A DNA stretch of 63,581 bases from assembly GCA_026002975.1 (NCBI GenBank), contig BPGJ01000014.1, positions 1 to 63,581 of the forward strand. Direction: 5' to 3'. Origin of the DNA: Acidimicrobiia bacterium (GTDB lineage Bacteria > Actinomycetota > Acidimicrobiia > Spongiisociales > ZC4RG35). Each line of letters opens with the position of its first letter. Position 1 is the first letter of the stretch. The notes under the pieces are model-generated. The model saw only the letters and a program-made list of their open reading frames with translations, made no database searches and was not told the DNA's origin. This document shows, piece after piece, positions 34,905-43,538 of the stretch. Position numbers and translations under genes: made by a program.

Positions 34905-36608
34905 TCAGACCTGGGGGAGAAGCAGCGCGGACGGGTGGTCCGGGTCGTGGTATATCGCCTGGCTGGCCGTCACCGCCTCAGTCAAGGTGCCTTCTCCGGG
35001 GGGCAGGGCGACGTTGAGGTTGCGGTTGAACCGGGGGAAGCTGGCCGAGGAGATGTGGAGCCCGATGCGATGACCGGCGGCGAAGGTCCACGCCACGTCC
35101 CACAGGTCGATGGTGTATTCCACCACCTCCCCCGGCGTCAGCCAGTCTGTGCGACCGAAGCCGTTGCGGTGGCGGGCACGCAGGAAGCCGTCCGCCACCA
35201 ACCACCGTTCGCCGCTGGGAGCGCAATCCACCAGCACGGCAGCGAAGTCAGTATCGACCGCCGAGCTTGCGGCCCACAACCGCAGCCTCACCCGACCGGC
35301 GACCGACACCGGATCCGACAGAGCCGCGCTGGTGAACTCGAGCAAGTCGGGACGGCCCAGCAGCTCGGACTGATCCTGGACGCCCGACGGTCCGAGGGTC
35401 GGCATCAGGGTTCGCCCACCCCGCGTGGGAGTGGGGTCGGCGGGGTCGTATTCGTACGTTGAAGGAGGGGCGGGGGCGGGAGGAACGGTGGCCAGTCCCC
35501 CCCCTCCCTGCAGGTACCACGGCGTCACCATGGAAGCAGGAGGCCACAACGGGGTCTCCTGCCAGCCACCGCCCCCCACCGCGTAATAGCGAACCCCCGG
35601 CCGGGTAGTGGCGCCCTCGGGAGCGCCTTTAAGCCAGCGGTCGAACCAGTCGAGGGCCAGCGGCTCGGTGATGGCCGGCCCTGCCATTCCTTCGGGTCCG
35701 AAGTCGCGTGCCCCAGCCATGGTCGGAACCACGTTGACGTAGGTGAAGTGGTCCCACGGACCGATCACCAGGCTTTGGTCAGCCCCGGTGGGGGAACGGT
35801 TGGCGAGCTCTCGGTAGAGCTGGAGGTGCGCGCCGAGGAAATTGTCCCACCAACCGGTGATCGAGAGCACCCGTGCGGTGAACTGGTCGGCGCGGGCGGC
35901 GAGGTCCACCTTCTCCCAATAGGGGTCGTAGCTCGCATGGTCGAGCCACTCCCAGTAATGGGGTGACAACTGCGCCAGGGCATCCCGGCTGGTGATGGGA
36001 AGCCGGTTGACGACCTCGACCGGGGACTCCATGTCGGCCTGGAGGACGGTTCGAATCCGCTCCTTCTCCCCCGGCTCGGCTGGGAGTCTCCTGAGGGACT
36101 CGGTCGCGGTTAGGTAGGTCCAGAAAGTGTTCCAGCCCAACTCGAATCCGCCGTTGGTGTAGACCCAGCCGTCGTGAGGCGAGACCCCCGACACCGCCAC
36201 TACCACCGCCTGCAACGCAGGGTGGCCAGTCGCCGCCATGGCCAAGGAGGCGAAGCCGGTGTAAGCGGTTCCGTAGCTTCCCACTCGGCCGTTGCACCAT
36301 GGCTGCGCAACCAGCCATTCGAGGGTGTCGACCCCGTCGTCTTCTTCGTGTACGAAGGGCTCCCACTCACCTTCGGAGGAACCGCGGCCGCGCACCTCCT
36401 GGATGCACACGGCGTACCCGCGCTCGGCGGCCACCACCGGGTTGAGCAGGATGGCCCCGATGATGAAACCCGAGGACTTGGATCCCCGCACCCGGTACAG
36501 GAGGGTCGGGAAGGGACCGGGTCCTGGCGGGAAGTAGACGTCGGCCATCAACCGGGTTCCATCCCGGGTCTCCATGGCCAGATCCCTTCGTACCCGGATC
36601 TCGTTCAT
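34905..36608 (-). CDS. CocE/NonD-type alpha/beta hydrolase with the nucleophile Ser replaced by Ala
   Basis: A 567-residue protein of the X-Pro dipeptidyl-peptidase/cocaine-esterase family: RRDLAMETRDGTRLMADVYF at the start, VQEVRGRGSSEG-like oxyanion region, alpha/beta core, then a jelly-roll C-terminal domain. Family members use a GxSYxG nucleophile; here the segment is GRVGSYGTAYTGF, so residue 115 is Ala (codon GCT). The other triad residues are present: Asp255 in TGWWDNF and His287 in GPWDHF. It may be inactive or altered in function. The ATG at 36608 was chosen because operator site 6 lies inside the longer frame. Confidence 0.85.
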   Translation of the reverse strand: MNEIRVRRDLAMETRDGTRLMADVYFPPGPGPFPTLLYRVRGSKSSGFIIGAILLNPVVAAERGYAVCIQEVRGRGSSEGEWEPFVHEEDDGVDTLEWLVAQPWCNGRVGSYGTAYTGFASLAMAATGHPALQAVVVAVSGVSPHDGWVYTNGGFELGWNTFWTYLTATESLRRLPAEPGEKERIRTVLQADMESPVEVVNRLPITSRDALAQLSPHYWEWLDHASYDPYWEKVDLAARADQFTARVLSITGWWDNFLGAHLQLYRELANRSPTGADQSLVIGPWDHFTYVNVVPTMAGARDFGPEGMAGPAITEPLALDWFDRWLKGAPEGATTRPGVRYYAVGGGGWQETPLWPPASMVTPWYLQGGGGLATVPPAPAPPSTYEYDPADPTPTRGGRTLMPTLGPSGVQDQSELLGRPDLLEFTSAALSDPVSVAGRVRLRLWAASSAVDTDFAAVLVDCAPSGERWLVADGFLRARHRNGFGRTDWLTPGEVVEYTIDLWDVAWTFAAGHRIGLHISSASFPRFNRNLNVALPPGEGTLTEAVTASQAIYHDPDHPSALLLPQV

Positions 36609-36628
36609 CAACAACCGCAATCTAGCCA

Positions 36629-36642
36629 ACCAAACGGTTGGT
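36629..36642. promoter_or_regulatory. Operator site 6
   Basis: ACCAAACGGTTGGT between the divergent CocE-like gene (21 bp away) and the SDR gene (31 bp away). On the minus strand TAGATT follows, a good -10 match. Confidence 0.8.
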
Positions 36643-36672
36643 AGGTATCGTGTGGGTGAAGGAGGAGGCGCG

Positions 36673-37464
36673 TTGACTACCCCTGCCGTGATTTTCGACT
36701 TGGCTGGCCGAGTGATCTGGGTGACAGGGTCCTCGCGGGGTATCGGGAGAGGGGTGGCCATACACCTGGCCAACAACAACGCCTCGGTGGTCGTGCACGG
36801 ACGACACCCCGAACGCTTATCACTGGAGGAAGTGGGCGCGGCGTCGGCAGTGGTCGGGGATGTGCGTCAGCCGGAGACGGTGTCGGCGATGGTCGACGAG
36901 ATCCATCGCCGACACGGGCGATTGGACGCCGTAGTCGCGAACGTGGGAGCGGCTCATTGGGGCCCGGCGGCTGCACTGACCCCCGAGCAATGGCGCAACA
37001 GTCTGGCCGTGAACCTCGACTCCGCCTTCTTCGTGGCCCAGAAGTCCTACCCCCTGCTGGCCGACACCGGCGGGGGGATAGTGTTCATCTCGGCCACTGC
37101 TGCCTCCTCACCGACCCCCAACTTCGCTGGCTACGGCGCTGCCAAGGCTGCAGTTGAGCACCTCACCCGCACACTGGCGGCGGAATGGGCGCCGCAGGTG
37201 CGGGTCAACTGCGTCTCCCCTGGGTTGATCCTCACGGAAGGGTCGAGTCGTGCCCTCTTTGCCGGGGACGAAGACAAGATCGCCCGGGCCGGGTCCACCA
37301 CTGCAGTAGGTCGAGTGGGCAGGGTGGAGGACATCGCCTGGGCGGTCCATTTCCTCCTGTCGCCCGCTTCCTCTTACATCACCGGGCACGTGCTGGTGGT
37401 GGACGGGGGCGAGACGGAAGGGCCGGCCGACCGGGTGCTGCGGGTGGTGGAGGGACGTGACTGA
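36673..37464 (+). CDS. SDR-family NAD(P) oxidoreductase
   Basis: A 263-residue short-chain dehydrogenase. VIWVTGSSRGIGRG binds the cofactor; ATAASSPTPNFAGYGAAKAA carries the Ser-Tyr-Lys centre; GHVLVVDGGETEGP closes the fold. The usual NNAG is VANVGA. Cofactor probably NADP given HGRHPE. TTG 36673 follows GGAGGA at good spacing; longer frames would run through the operator. The stop overlaps the ligase start. Confidence 0.9.
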   Translation: MTTPAVIFDLAGRVIWVTGSSRGIGRGVAIHLANNNASVVVHGRHPERLSLEEVGAASAVVGDVRQPETVSAMVDEIHRRHGRLDAVVANVGAAHWGPAAALTPEQWRNSLAVNLDSAFFVAQKSYPLLADTGGGIVFISATAASSPTPNFAGYGAAKAAVEHLTRTLAAEWAPQVRVNCVSPGLILTEGSSRALFAGDEDKIARAGSTTAVGRVGRVEDIAWAVHFLLSPASSYITGHVLVVDGGETEGPADRVLRVVEGRD

Positions 37465-38965
37465 GGAGCTGACCGTCGTCGACGCCCTGGAGCTGACGGC
37501 CCGCGCCGACCCGGACCGGGTGGTGGCCAAGATCGACGGTCACGAGCTCGAGGCCGGTCGCTGGCAGGAAGCGTCGGTGGGTCTGTTAGGGTGCCTCTCA
37601 GGGCGGGGGCTCGAGGCGGGAGACCGGGTGGCGACCTTCCTGTCCAACCGTCCGGAGACCCTCTACCTCTGGCTTGCGCTGGCCCGTGGCGGAATGGTGG
37701 AGGTGCCCATCAACACCGCCATGAAAGGGGACCTGTTGGCCGACCAGGTGCGTCGTGCCAGGGCTCGACTGCTGGTGGCCGAGGCGGACCTCCTTCCAGC
37801 ACTAGAAGGATCGGGCCTTCCGGTGGTGCCCGTGGAGGAGTTGCTCGAGGAGTCCGGCCCATGCCGGGCAGGAGGGGATCGAAACCGACCGGCTCCCGAC
37901 GATGTTTCCCTGATCCTGTACACCTCGGGGACTACTGGCGCATCCAAGGGGGTGGTGCTCACCCATCGGGCGAACACCCGCCTAGCCTGGAGCGTGGTGC
38001 ACCACGTCGGGCTGGAAGCCGACGATGTCCTGTACACCCCCTTCCCCCTCTTTCACATAGCGGCACGCTTCGTTTCCGTGATGCCGGCACTGCTCGTCGG
38101 GGGCCGGGTGGTGGTGGATCGCCACTTCTCAGCCTCTGGCTTCTTTCGCACCTGCCGAAGTGAGGGCGTGACTGCCATCCACTACCTCGGAACCCTTCCC
38201 ATGATGCTGTTCGGTCAGCCCCCCAGTCCCAGCGATCGGGACCACCGCGTACGGTTGGCCTATGGGGCGGGGATGCCCACCGAGATCTGGACCGCCTTCA
38301 TGCGCCGTTTTGGTATCGAGCGGGTCTACGAGCTCTACGGCTCCACCGAGCAGGGGATCGTCAGCATCACCGGCGGAGGGGAAGACGAAGTGGGGACCTG
38401 TGGCCGGCCAGTGCCCGACCTCACGGTCGAGATCCATGACCCCGAAGACAACCCTCTGCCGCCCGGTGAGCCGGGGGAGATCGTGGTGCGGCCCGAGCGG
38501 CCGGGGATCCTCTTTCAGGGATACGACGGCATGCCGGAAGCAACTCTCGAGGCATTCCGCAACCTTTGGTTCCATACCGGCGACCGGGGCCGAATCGACC
38601 AGCAGGGTCGCCTCACCTTCCTCGGGCGGGTGAAGGACTCCATTCGCCGGCGCGGCGAGAACATCTCGTGTTTCGAGGTCGAGCAGGTTTTGGAGGCCCA
38701 TCCCTTGGTGGCGGAAGCGGCCGTGGTGGGCGTACCTTCAGAGCTGGGGGAAGAGGAGGTTCTGGCTGTGGTGGTGGCCAAAGGCCCGCTTGCTTTCGAC
38801 GAGTTGATCGCCTTCTGTCGTGAACGTTTGCCTGCGTTCGCAGTCCCCCGGTACCTGAGGCTGGCGGACTCCTTGCCCAAGAATGCCGCCGCCCGAGTCC
38901 GCAAACCGGAGTTGGCCTATATCGATGCCACCACCTTCGACCGGGACAAGGGGGGCCTGGCGTGA
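37457..38965 (+). CDS. Acyl-CoA ligase, CaiC-like
   Basis: A 502-residue AMP-forming ligase. LYTSGTTGASKGVVLTH, YELYGSTEQGIVS, LWFHTGDRGRIDQQG and SIRRRGENISCFEVEQ are intact. GTG 37457 overlaps the SDR stop and its own stop overlaps the PanE-like start, so SDR, ligase and two dehydrogenases form one operon from operator site 6. Confidence 0.92.
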   Translation: MTEELTVVDALELTARADPDRVVAKIDGHELEAGRWQEASVGLLGCLSGRGLEAGDRVATFLSNRPETLYLWLALARGGMVEVPINTAMKGDLLADQVRRARARLLVAEADLLPALEGSGLPVVPVEELLEESGPCRAGGDRNRPAPDDVSLILYTSGTTGASKGVVLTHRANTRLAWSVVHHVGLEADDVLYTPFPLFHIAARFVSVMPALLVGGRVVVDRHFSASGFFRTCRSEGVTAIHYLGTLPMMLFGQPPSPSDRDHRVRLAYGAGMPTEIWTAFMRRFGIERVYELYGSTEQGIVSITGGGEDEVGTCGRPVPDLTVEIHDPEDNPLPPGEPGEIVVRPERPGILFQGYDGMPEATLEAFRNLWFHTGDRGRIDQQGRLTFLGRVKDSIRRRGENISCFEVEQVLEAHPLVAEAAVVGVPSELGEEEVLAVVVAKGPLAFDELIAFCRERLPAFAVPRYLRLADSLPKNAAARVRKPELAYIDATTFDRDKGGLA

Positions 38966-39975
38966 CCGGGCCACCCCCAGCCGCATCAGCACGGGAACAG
39001 GCGGTGGTGCTGGGTGCCGGTGCCTTGGGCTCCCTGTACGGGGCGGCACTCGCCGAGGCAGGCTGTGACGTGACGCTTCTCTGTCGGGACGACCACGCAG
39101 CCGAGGTCAGGTCAGCCGGGTTGGTCGTCACCGGGGTGAGTGGAACCCGCACTCTGTCGCTCGGCGCCACCTCCGACCCGAAGGCCCTACCGGCTCGGCC
39201 ATACGTGGCAGTGGTGGCCGCCAAGGCCTTCGATGTGGAGGCACTGTTGGCGTCGGTTGAGGTACGCCCCCGTTTGGCGTTCTCGATCCAAAACGGTGTC
39301 GGCAAGGACCACCCGCTGATGGCAGCCTGGGGGCCGGGAACCGTGGTCGGGTGCGTGTCGATGGTTGGCGCCACCCTCAAGGCGCCGGGATGGGTGGAGC
39401 ACACCATGAGTGGAACCACCTACCTAGGCAACCTCCCCTGCGGGCCGGCGAAGGGGGCGGAAGAGGTAGCTGATTTGCTTCAGGCGGGGGGACTCCTTGT
39501 CGAGGCGCGCCCCGATATCGAAGCGGTGGTCTGGTCGAAGGCGGTGCTGGCGGTGGCGGCAATGGGGGCGACGGGCCTGACCCGGCTCCCTTACCACCTG
39601 GTGTTCCTCAATAACGACGCAGCGGGGATCTTCCTCGACCTGATACGCGAGGCGGCAGCGGTGGCGCATGCCGAGGGCGTCGAGTTGGTGGACCTGCCTG
39701 GTCCGCTTCAGGTCGCCACCCTTGCGGCTTCCCCGCCGGCGCAGGCGCGCCAGCTGATGCGCCGGGTCGGCGAGCAGCTGGTGGCGGCCGGCGAGACCTC
39801 TATCAAGGTCTCCACCCTCGCCGCCCTGGAGAGCGGCAAGAGGACCGAGGTGGCGGCAGTCCATGCCCCCATCCTCGAGCTGGCCCGCAAACACGGGCTC
39901 CGAGCTCCGGTGTTGGAGACTGTTACCCGGGTTCTCTCCGCCATCGACGCATGCCGGGGGGAAGGGAGATGGTAA
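38962..39975 (+). CDS. Ketopantoate-reductase-family (PanE/ApbA-like) dehydrogenase
   Basis: A 337-residue NADPH-type reductase. The Rossmann motif VVLGAGALGSLYGAALAEAG is near the N-terminus, FSIQNGVGKD and the catalytic Lys in VVWSKAVLAVAAM follow. It reduces a 2-oxo acid or oxidises a 2-hydroxy acid; setting in a catabolic operon argues against a pantothenate role. GTG 38962 overlaps the ligase stop. Confidence 0.85.
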   Translation: MTGPPPAASAREQAVVLGAGALGSLYGAALAEAGCDVTLLCRDDHAAEVRSAGLVVTGVSGTRTLSLGATSDPKALPARPYVAVVAAKAFDVEALLASVEVRPRLAFSIQNGVGKDHPLMAAWGPGTVVGCVSMVGATLKAPGWVEHTMSGTTYLGNLPCGPAKGAEEVADLLQAGGLLVEARPDIEAVVWSKAVLAVAAMGATGLTRLPYHLVFLNNDAAGIFLDLIREAAAVAHAEGVELVDLPGPLQVATLAASPPAQARQLMRRVGEQLVAAGETSIKVSTLAALESGKRTEVAAVHAPILELARKHGLRAPVLETVTRVLSAIDACRGEGRW

Positions 39976-41060
39976 AGGCGGCGGTGCAGGTGGAGGCGGG
40001 GCGGCTCGAGATCTGGGATCTTCCCGCGCCCGGTCGCGGCACGGCCGGCGCCCTCATCAGGATCGAAGGCTGCGGTATGTGCGGCTCCGACCTGGAGTCG
40101 TTCCGGGGCGCCATCGTTCTGGCCGGTCTGGGGTCCTACCCCTACGTGCCGGGCCACGAGCCGGTGGGAAGGATCGAGTGGATCGACCCGGAGATGGCTG
40201 AGCGCAGCGAGGTGAGCGAGGGGGATCGGGTAGCGGTGGAGCCCTTCGTTCCCTGCGGGGTGTGTCGTCATTGCACCGAGGGCGAATACCGTCTGTGCCG
40301 ACGGAGGTTCATCTACTCGCTGGCCTCCGTGCACATCTCCCCGGGTCTATGGGGTGGTTTCGCTCAGTTCATGGCGCTGCGTCCCGGGTCGATCCTCCAC
40401 CGGGTGCCGGAGTCGGTTCCCATCGAAGACGCGGTTCTGTTCAATCCTCTAGGGGCGGGGTTCGAATGGGCTTACCGGGCGGCCGCCACTCGCCCGGGAG
40501 ACCAGGTCGCCATTCTCGGAGCGGGCCAACGAGGCTTGGCGGCGGTGATCGCCGTCCGGGAGGCCGGTGCGGACCAGGTGATCGTCACCGGCCTTTCCCG
40601 CGACCGTCACAAACTCGACCTGGCCCGGGCTTTGGGAGCTACCCACACGCTGGTGGCCGACGAGGAGCCGGTCGTCGAGAGGATTCGGGAGCTGACCGGA
40701 GGGCCAGGGGCCGACCGGGTGATCGATGTCACCTCCAACGCCCCCGAGGCGGTAGCCCAGGCGGTGGGGGCGGCTCGCCCGGGGGGGACGGTGGTACTCG
40801 CCGGTCTCAAAGACCGTCATCCCGTCCCCGGACTCGTATCCGACGACATCGTCTACAAGAACCTCACCGTCAAGGGCGTATTGGGGGTTTCCGCCTGGTC
40901 CTTTGCCCAGGCCATCCGCATCATCGCTTCCGGCCGCTACCCGCTCCATCTCCTGCACACCCATACCTTGAAGCTCGATCAGCTGGAGCAAGGCCTTCGC
41001 CTCCTGGCAGGGCAGGTGGAGGGGGAAACGGCTGTCCACATCACGGTGGTGCCGGGGTAG
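39969..41060 (+). CDS. Zinc-dependent medium-chain alcohol dehydrogenase
   Basis: A 363-residue MDR protein. GCGMCGSDLESF and VPGHEPVGRIE hold the catalytic zinc; CGVCRHCTEGEYRLC supplies the four Cys of the structural zinc; the nucleotide fold starts VAILGAGQRGLAAVIAVREA. ATG 39969 follows GGGAAGGGAG and overlaps the PanE-like stop. Together with the neighbour it could interconvert alcohol, ketone and oxo acid forms of the substrate. Confidence 0.9.
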   Translation: MVKAAVQVEAGRLEIWDLPAPGRGTAGALIRIEGCGMCGSDLESFRGAIVLAGLGSYPYVPGHEPVGRIEWIDPEMAERSEVSEGDRVAVEPFVPCGVCRHCTEGEYRLCRRRFIYSLASVHISPGLWGGFAQFMALRPGSILHRVPESVPIEDAVLFNPLGAGFEWAYRAAATRPGDQVAILGAGQRGLAAVIAVREAGADQVIVTGLSRDRHKLDLARALGATHTLVADEEPVVERIRELTGGPGADRVIDVTSNAPEAVAQAVGAARPGGTVVLAGLKDRHPVPGLVSDDIVYKNLTVKGVLGVSAWSFAQAIRIIASGRYPLHLLHTHTLKLDQLEQGLRLLAGQVEGETAVHITVVPG

Positions 41061-41226
41061 AGGATGCGGGAACCGTCAATGCCTGCGAGCGTTGCTGGGC
41101 ACCTCCGGGCCCCCGCGGGGAGGCCCGCTGCCTTCGACCCGGTAGGTGGCTGCCATCGCCATAAGCCATGCGGGCTGGACGCCCGGCTCGCGGGCGACTC
41201 GGCTGGCCCTGTGGGGGAGTGAGCCA

Positions 41227-42390
41227 GTGAAGAAAACCCTGGATCGGATCCACAGTCTGGAAGACCTGCAGCGCCTGGCGCGACGACGTTTACCACGGCT
41301 GGTGTCGGATTTTGTCGACGGGGGTGCCGACCGGGAAGTGACCCTGGCCAGCAACATGAGTGACTTCGACCGGATCGTCCTGTTGCCCCGGGCACTGGTC
41401 GACGTGTCCCGGCGAGACCTCACTGTCGAGGTCTTCGGCCGTCGGCTGGCGCTCCCGGTGGGCCTTGCTCCGGCCGGTCTCGCCAGGCTCGTCGACCGGG
41501 AAGGGGAGTTGGCTGCGGCGCGGGCGGCGGGCAAGGCGGGGACCGTTTTCTGTCTCTCCACTGCCTCCTCCTGCTCGATCGAGGAGGTAGCCGAGGTGGC
41601 CAGCGGACCCTTGTGGTTCCAGCTGTACCTCTGGCGCCACCACGAGGTGGTGGAAGATCTGGTGAGGCGGGCAGCCGCCGCCGGCTACGAGGCCCTGTGT
41701 TTGACCGTGGACGTGCCTGTGGTGGGCAAACGTCGTCGGGACTTGCGCAACGGCATGACCATTCCCCCTCGGGTGCGGTCGGCGGGGGCTCTCGACGCCG
41801 CCCGCCGGGTGCGCTGGTTGTGGAACCTGGCGTGGGGCGATCGGATCACCTTCCGCAACTTCCTCGGCCTCGCCGACGGTGACGACGCCACCTCGTTGGG
41901 GGCCTTCGTCAACCGGGAGCTGGTCAATCCCGCCGCTACCTGGGAGGACGTTGCCCGGCTGCGGGCCCTGTGGAAGGGGCCGTTGGTGGTGAAAGGCATC
42001 CTCACGGCGACCGACGCCCTGGCGGCGCTGCGGTGCGGGGCTGACGGTCTGGTTGTGTCCAATCATGGAGGACGGCAACTGGACGGTGCCCCATCTGCGG
42101 TCGCGGCTCTCCCCTCGGTGGTGGAGGCGGTGGGCGGACGGATTCCTGTCTACCTGGATGGGGGGGTGCGCAGCGGAGCGGACGTGGTACGAGCCAAAGC
42201 TCTCGGAGCGGGGATGGTGTTCGTAGGGCGCCCCTGGTTCTGGGGCTTGGCGGCGGGTGGCGAGGCAGGGGTGTCGCGAATGCTGGAGATCCTGGCGGAC
42301 GAAGTGGATCGGGTCCTGTCGTTGATCGGCCGTCCGGTCTTCGCGGAAGTGGGGAGGGACGCCGTGGGCGCTTACCAAACGGTAGTTTGA
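41227..42390 (+). CDS. FMN-dependent 2-hydroxyacid oxidase/dehydrogenase (LldD/mandelate dehydrogenase family)
   Basis: A 387-residue TIM-barrel flavoprotein. VSDFVDGGADREVTLASNMS, ALCLTVDVPVVGKRRRDLRN, VVKGILTATDALAAL and the active site SNHGGRQLDGAP are in family order. It oxidises L-2-hydroxy acids to 2-oxo acids. GTG 41227 was preferred over the frame start at 41146 because GGGGGAG lies just upstream and the domain begins soon after. Its end overlaps operator site 7. Confidence 0.9.
   Translation: MKKTLDRIHSLEDLQRLARRRLPRLVSDFVDGGADREVTLASNMSDFDRIVLLPRALVDVSRRDLTVEVFGRRLALPVGLAPAGLARLVDREGELAAARAAGKAGTVFCLSTASSCSIEEVAEVASGPLWFQLYLWRHHEVVEDLVRRAAAAGYEALCLTVDVPVVGKRRRDLRNGMTIPPRVRSAGALDAARRVRWLWNLAWGDRITFRNFLGLADGDDATSLGAFVNRELVNPAATWEDVARLRALWKGPLVVKGILTATDALAALRCGADGLVVSNHGGRQLDGAPSAVAALPSVVEAVGGRIPVYLDGGVRSGADVVRAKALGAGMVFVGRPWFWGLAAGGEAGVSRMLEILADEVDRVLSLIGRPVFAEVGRDAVGAYQTVV
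42374..42387. promoter_or_regulatory. Operator site 7 (degenerate)
   Basis: ACCAAACGGTAGTT, matching the left arm fully and one base from the complement of site 10. It lies in the last codons of the oxidase gene, 34 bp before 42421. TAGTTT (42383-42388) could be the -10. Confidence 0.55.
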
Positions 42391-42420
42391 TAAGCTCGCG
42401 TCGAGACGAGGAGAGAGGTC

Positions 42421-43536
42421 ATGGCCCAGGTGCTCACTCTGGAGGAAGCCGAGGTCCAAGAGCACTTCTTCGCGGCGGGGTGGACCGACGGCCTACCTGT
42501 GGTGCCACCTACCCCCGAGCGGGTGGCAGCCATGCTGGAAGCGGGTTGGGTGGAGCGCGACGAGGTGATCGGCGCAGTACCACAGCGCAACCGGGAGGTC
42601 ACCGCGGAGATGGCGGCCATCCAGGCGGTGATGGCGGGGTGCAAGCCGGAGTATTTCCCGGTGGTGATAGCCGCCCTGCAAGCCATGCTGGACCCCGGGT
42701 TCAATGCCAATGCGGCCGTCACCTCCACCGGGGGAGCCGCGCTGTGTGTAGTGGTCTCCGGACCGGGGGCCCAGGCGTTGGGCCTAAACTCCCGGCACAA
42801 CGCGCTCGGTCCGGGTAACCGGGCCAATGCCACCATTGGCCGGACTCTGCGGCTGGTGGCCCTCAACCTGCTGGACGCCCGGGTTGGGAAACTGGACGGG
42901 TCGTCGCTGGGGCATCCGGGAAAGTACACCTTCTGCTTCGCTGAGGACCCTCCCCCTGAGCCATGGACACCGCTACGGGTCGACCTGGGGTTCGGGGAGG
43001 ACGACACCACCGTCACCGTCCTGGCCAGCGAGGGACCGCGCCAGGTAGCCAACCACCTGAACGAGAACGGTCGCGATATCTGCCTCACCTTCGCCGCTGC
43101 AGCGCGTACCCCGTCCACGTATGCGGTCGGCAAGGGACACCAGGCAATCGCGGTGTTCGGTCCCGAGCACCGGCAAGCTTGCATCGCCTCCGGTATGTCC
43201 AAGGCCGACGTTCGCAACCTCATCTACGAGGAGTCTCGCATCGCTCCTGCGGAGCTGGAGCGTTGGGGGGTGCTCCTCGAGCGCGGCTATCAGCACGACA
43301 TGACCCCCGATGCCGACGGCAAGCTGGCTACGATCGCCTCCCCGGACGACCTGTTTGTGGTGACCGCCGGCGGGGAGGGTGCCGGTTGGTCGGCCTACAT
43401 TCCGGCGTGGGCACCGATCCAGCACTCCCGGGCCACCACACGTCGCGTGCGGGAGCCGGGCGACCCGCTGCCAGCTTGCGGTCCGGAGGGGTGCCATCTG
43501 CCTCCAGAGTTCTTCACCCGTCTCGAGAAAGGCTGA
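42421..43536 (+). CDS. Protein of unknown function linked to the UGSC selenoprotein
   Basis: A complete 371-residue soluble protein; the ATG follows GAGGAGAGAGG. It opens with EHFFAAGWTDGLPVVPPTPE, has a Gly-rich stretch NALGPGNRANATIGRTLRLV and ends with CGPEGCHLPPEF, where Cys353 and Cys358 could form a disulfide or bind metal. Two further Cys sit near residues 75 and 105. I recall related genes beside UGSC-family genes in other bacteria, but no function is established. It precedes the selenoprotein gene by two bases. Confidence 0.8.
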   Translation: MAQVLTLEEAEVQEHFFAAGWTDGLPVVPPTPERVAAMLEAGWVERDEVIGAVPQRNREVTAEMAAIQAVMAGCKPEYFPVVIAALQAMLDPGFNANAAVTSTGGAALCVVVSGPGAQALGLNSRHNALGPGNRANATIGRTLRLVALNLLDARVGKLDGSSLGHPGKYTFCFAEDPPPEPWTPLRVDLGFGEDDTTVTVLASEGPRQVANHLNENGRDICLTFAAAARTPSTYAVGKGHQAIAVFGPEHRQACIASGMSKADVRNLIYEESRIAPAELERWGVLLERGYQHDMTPDADGKLATIASPDDLFVVTAGGEGAGWSAYIPAWAPIQHSRATTRRVREPGDPLPACGPEGCHLPPEFFTRLEKG

Positions 43537-43538
43537 TC

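Noticed and set aside
36608-36779. Longer N-terminus for the CocE-like protein
   Set aside because: It would place operator site 6 inside coding sequence and adds residues without homology.
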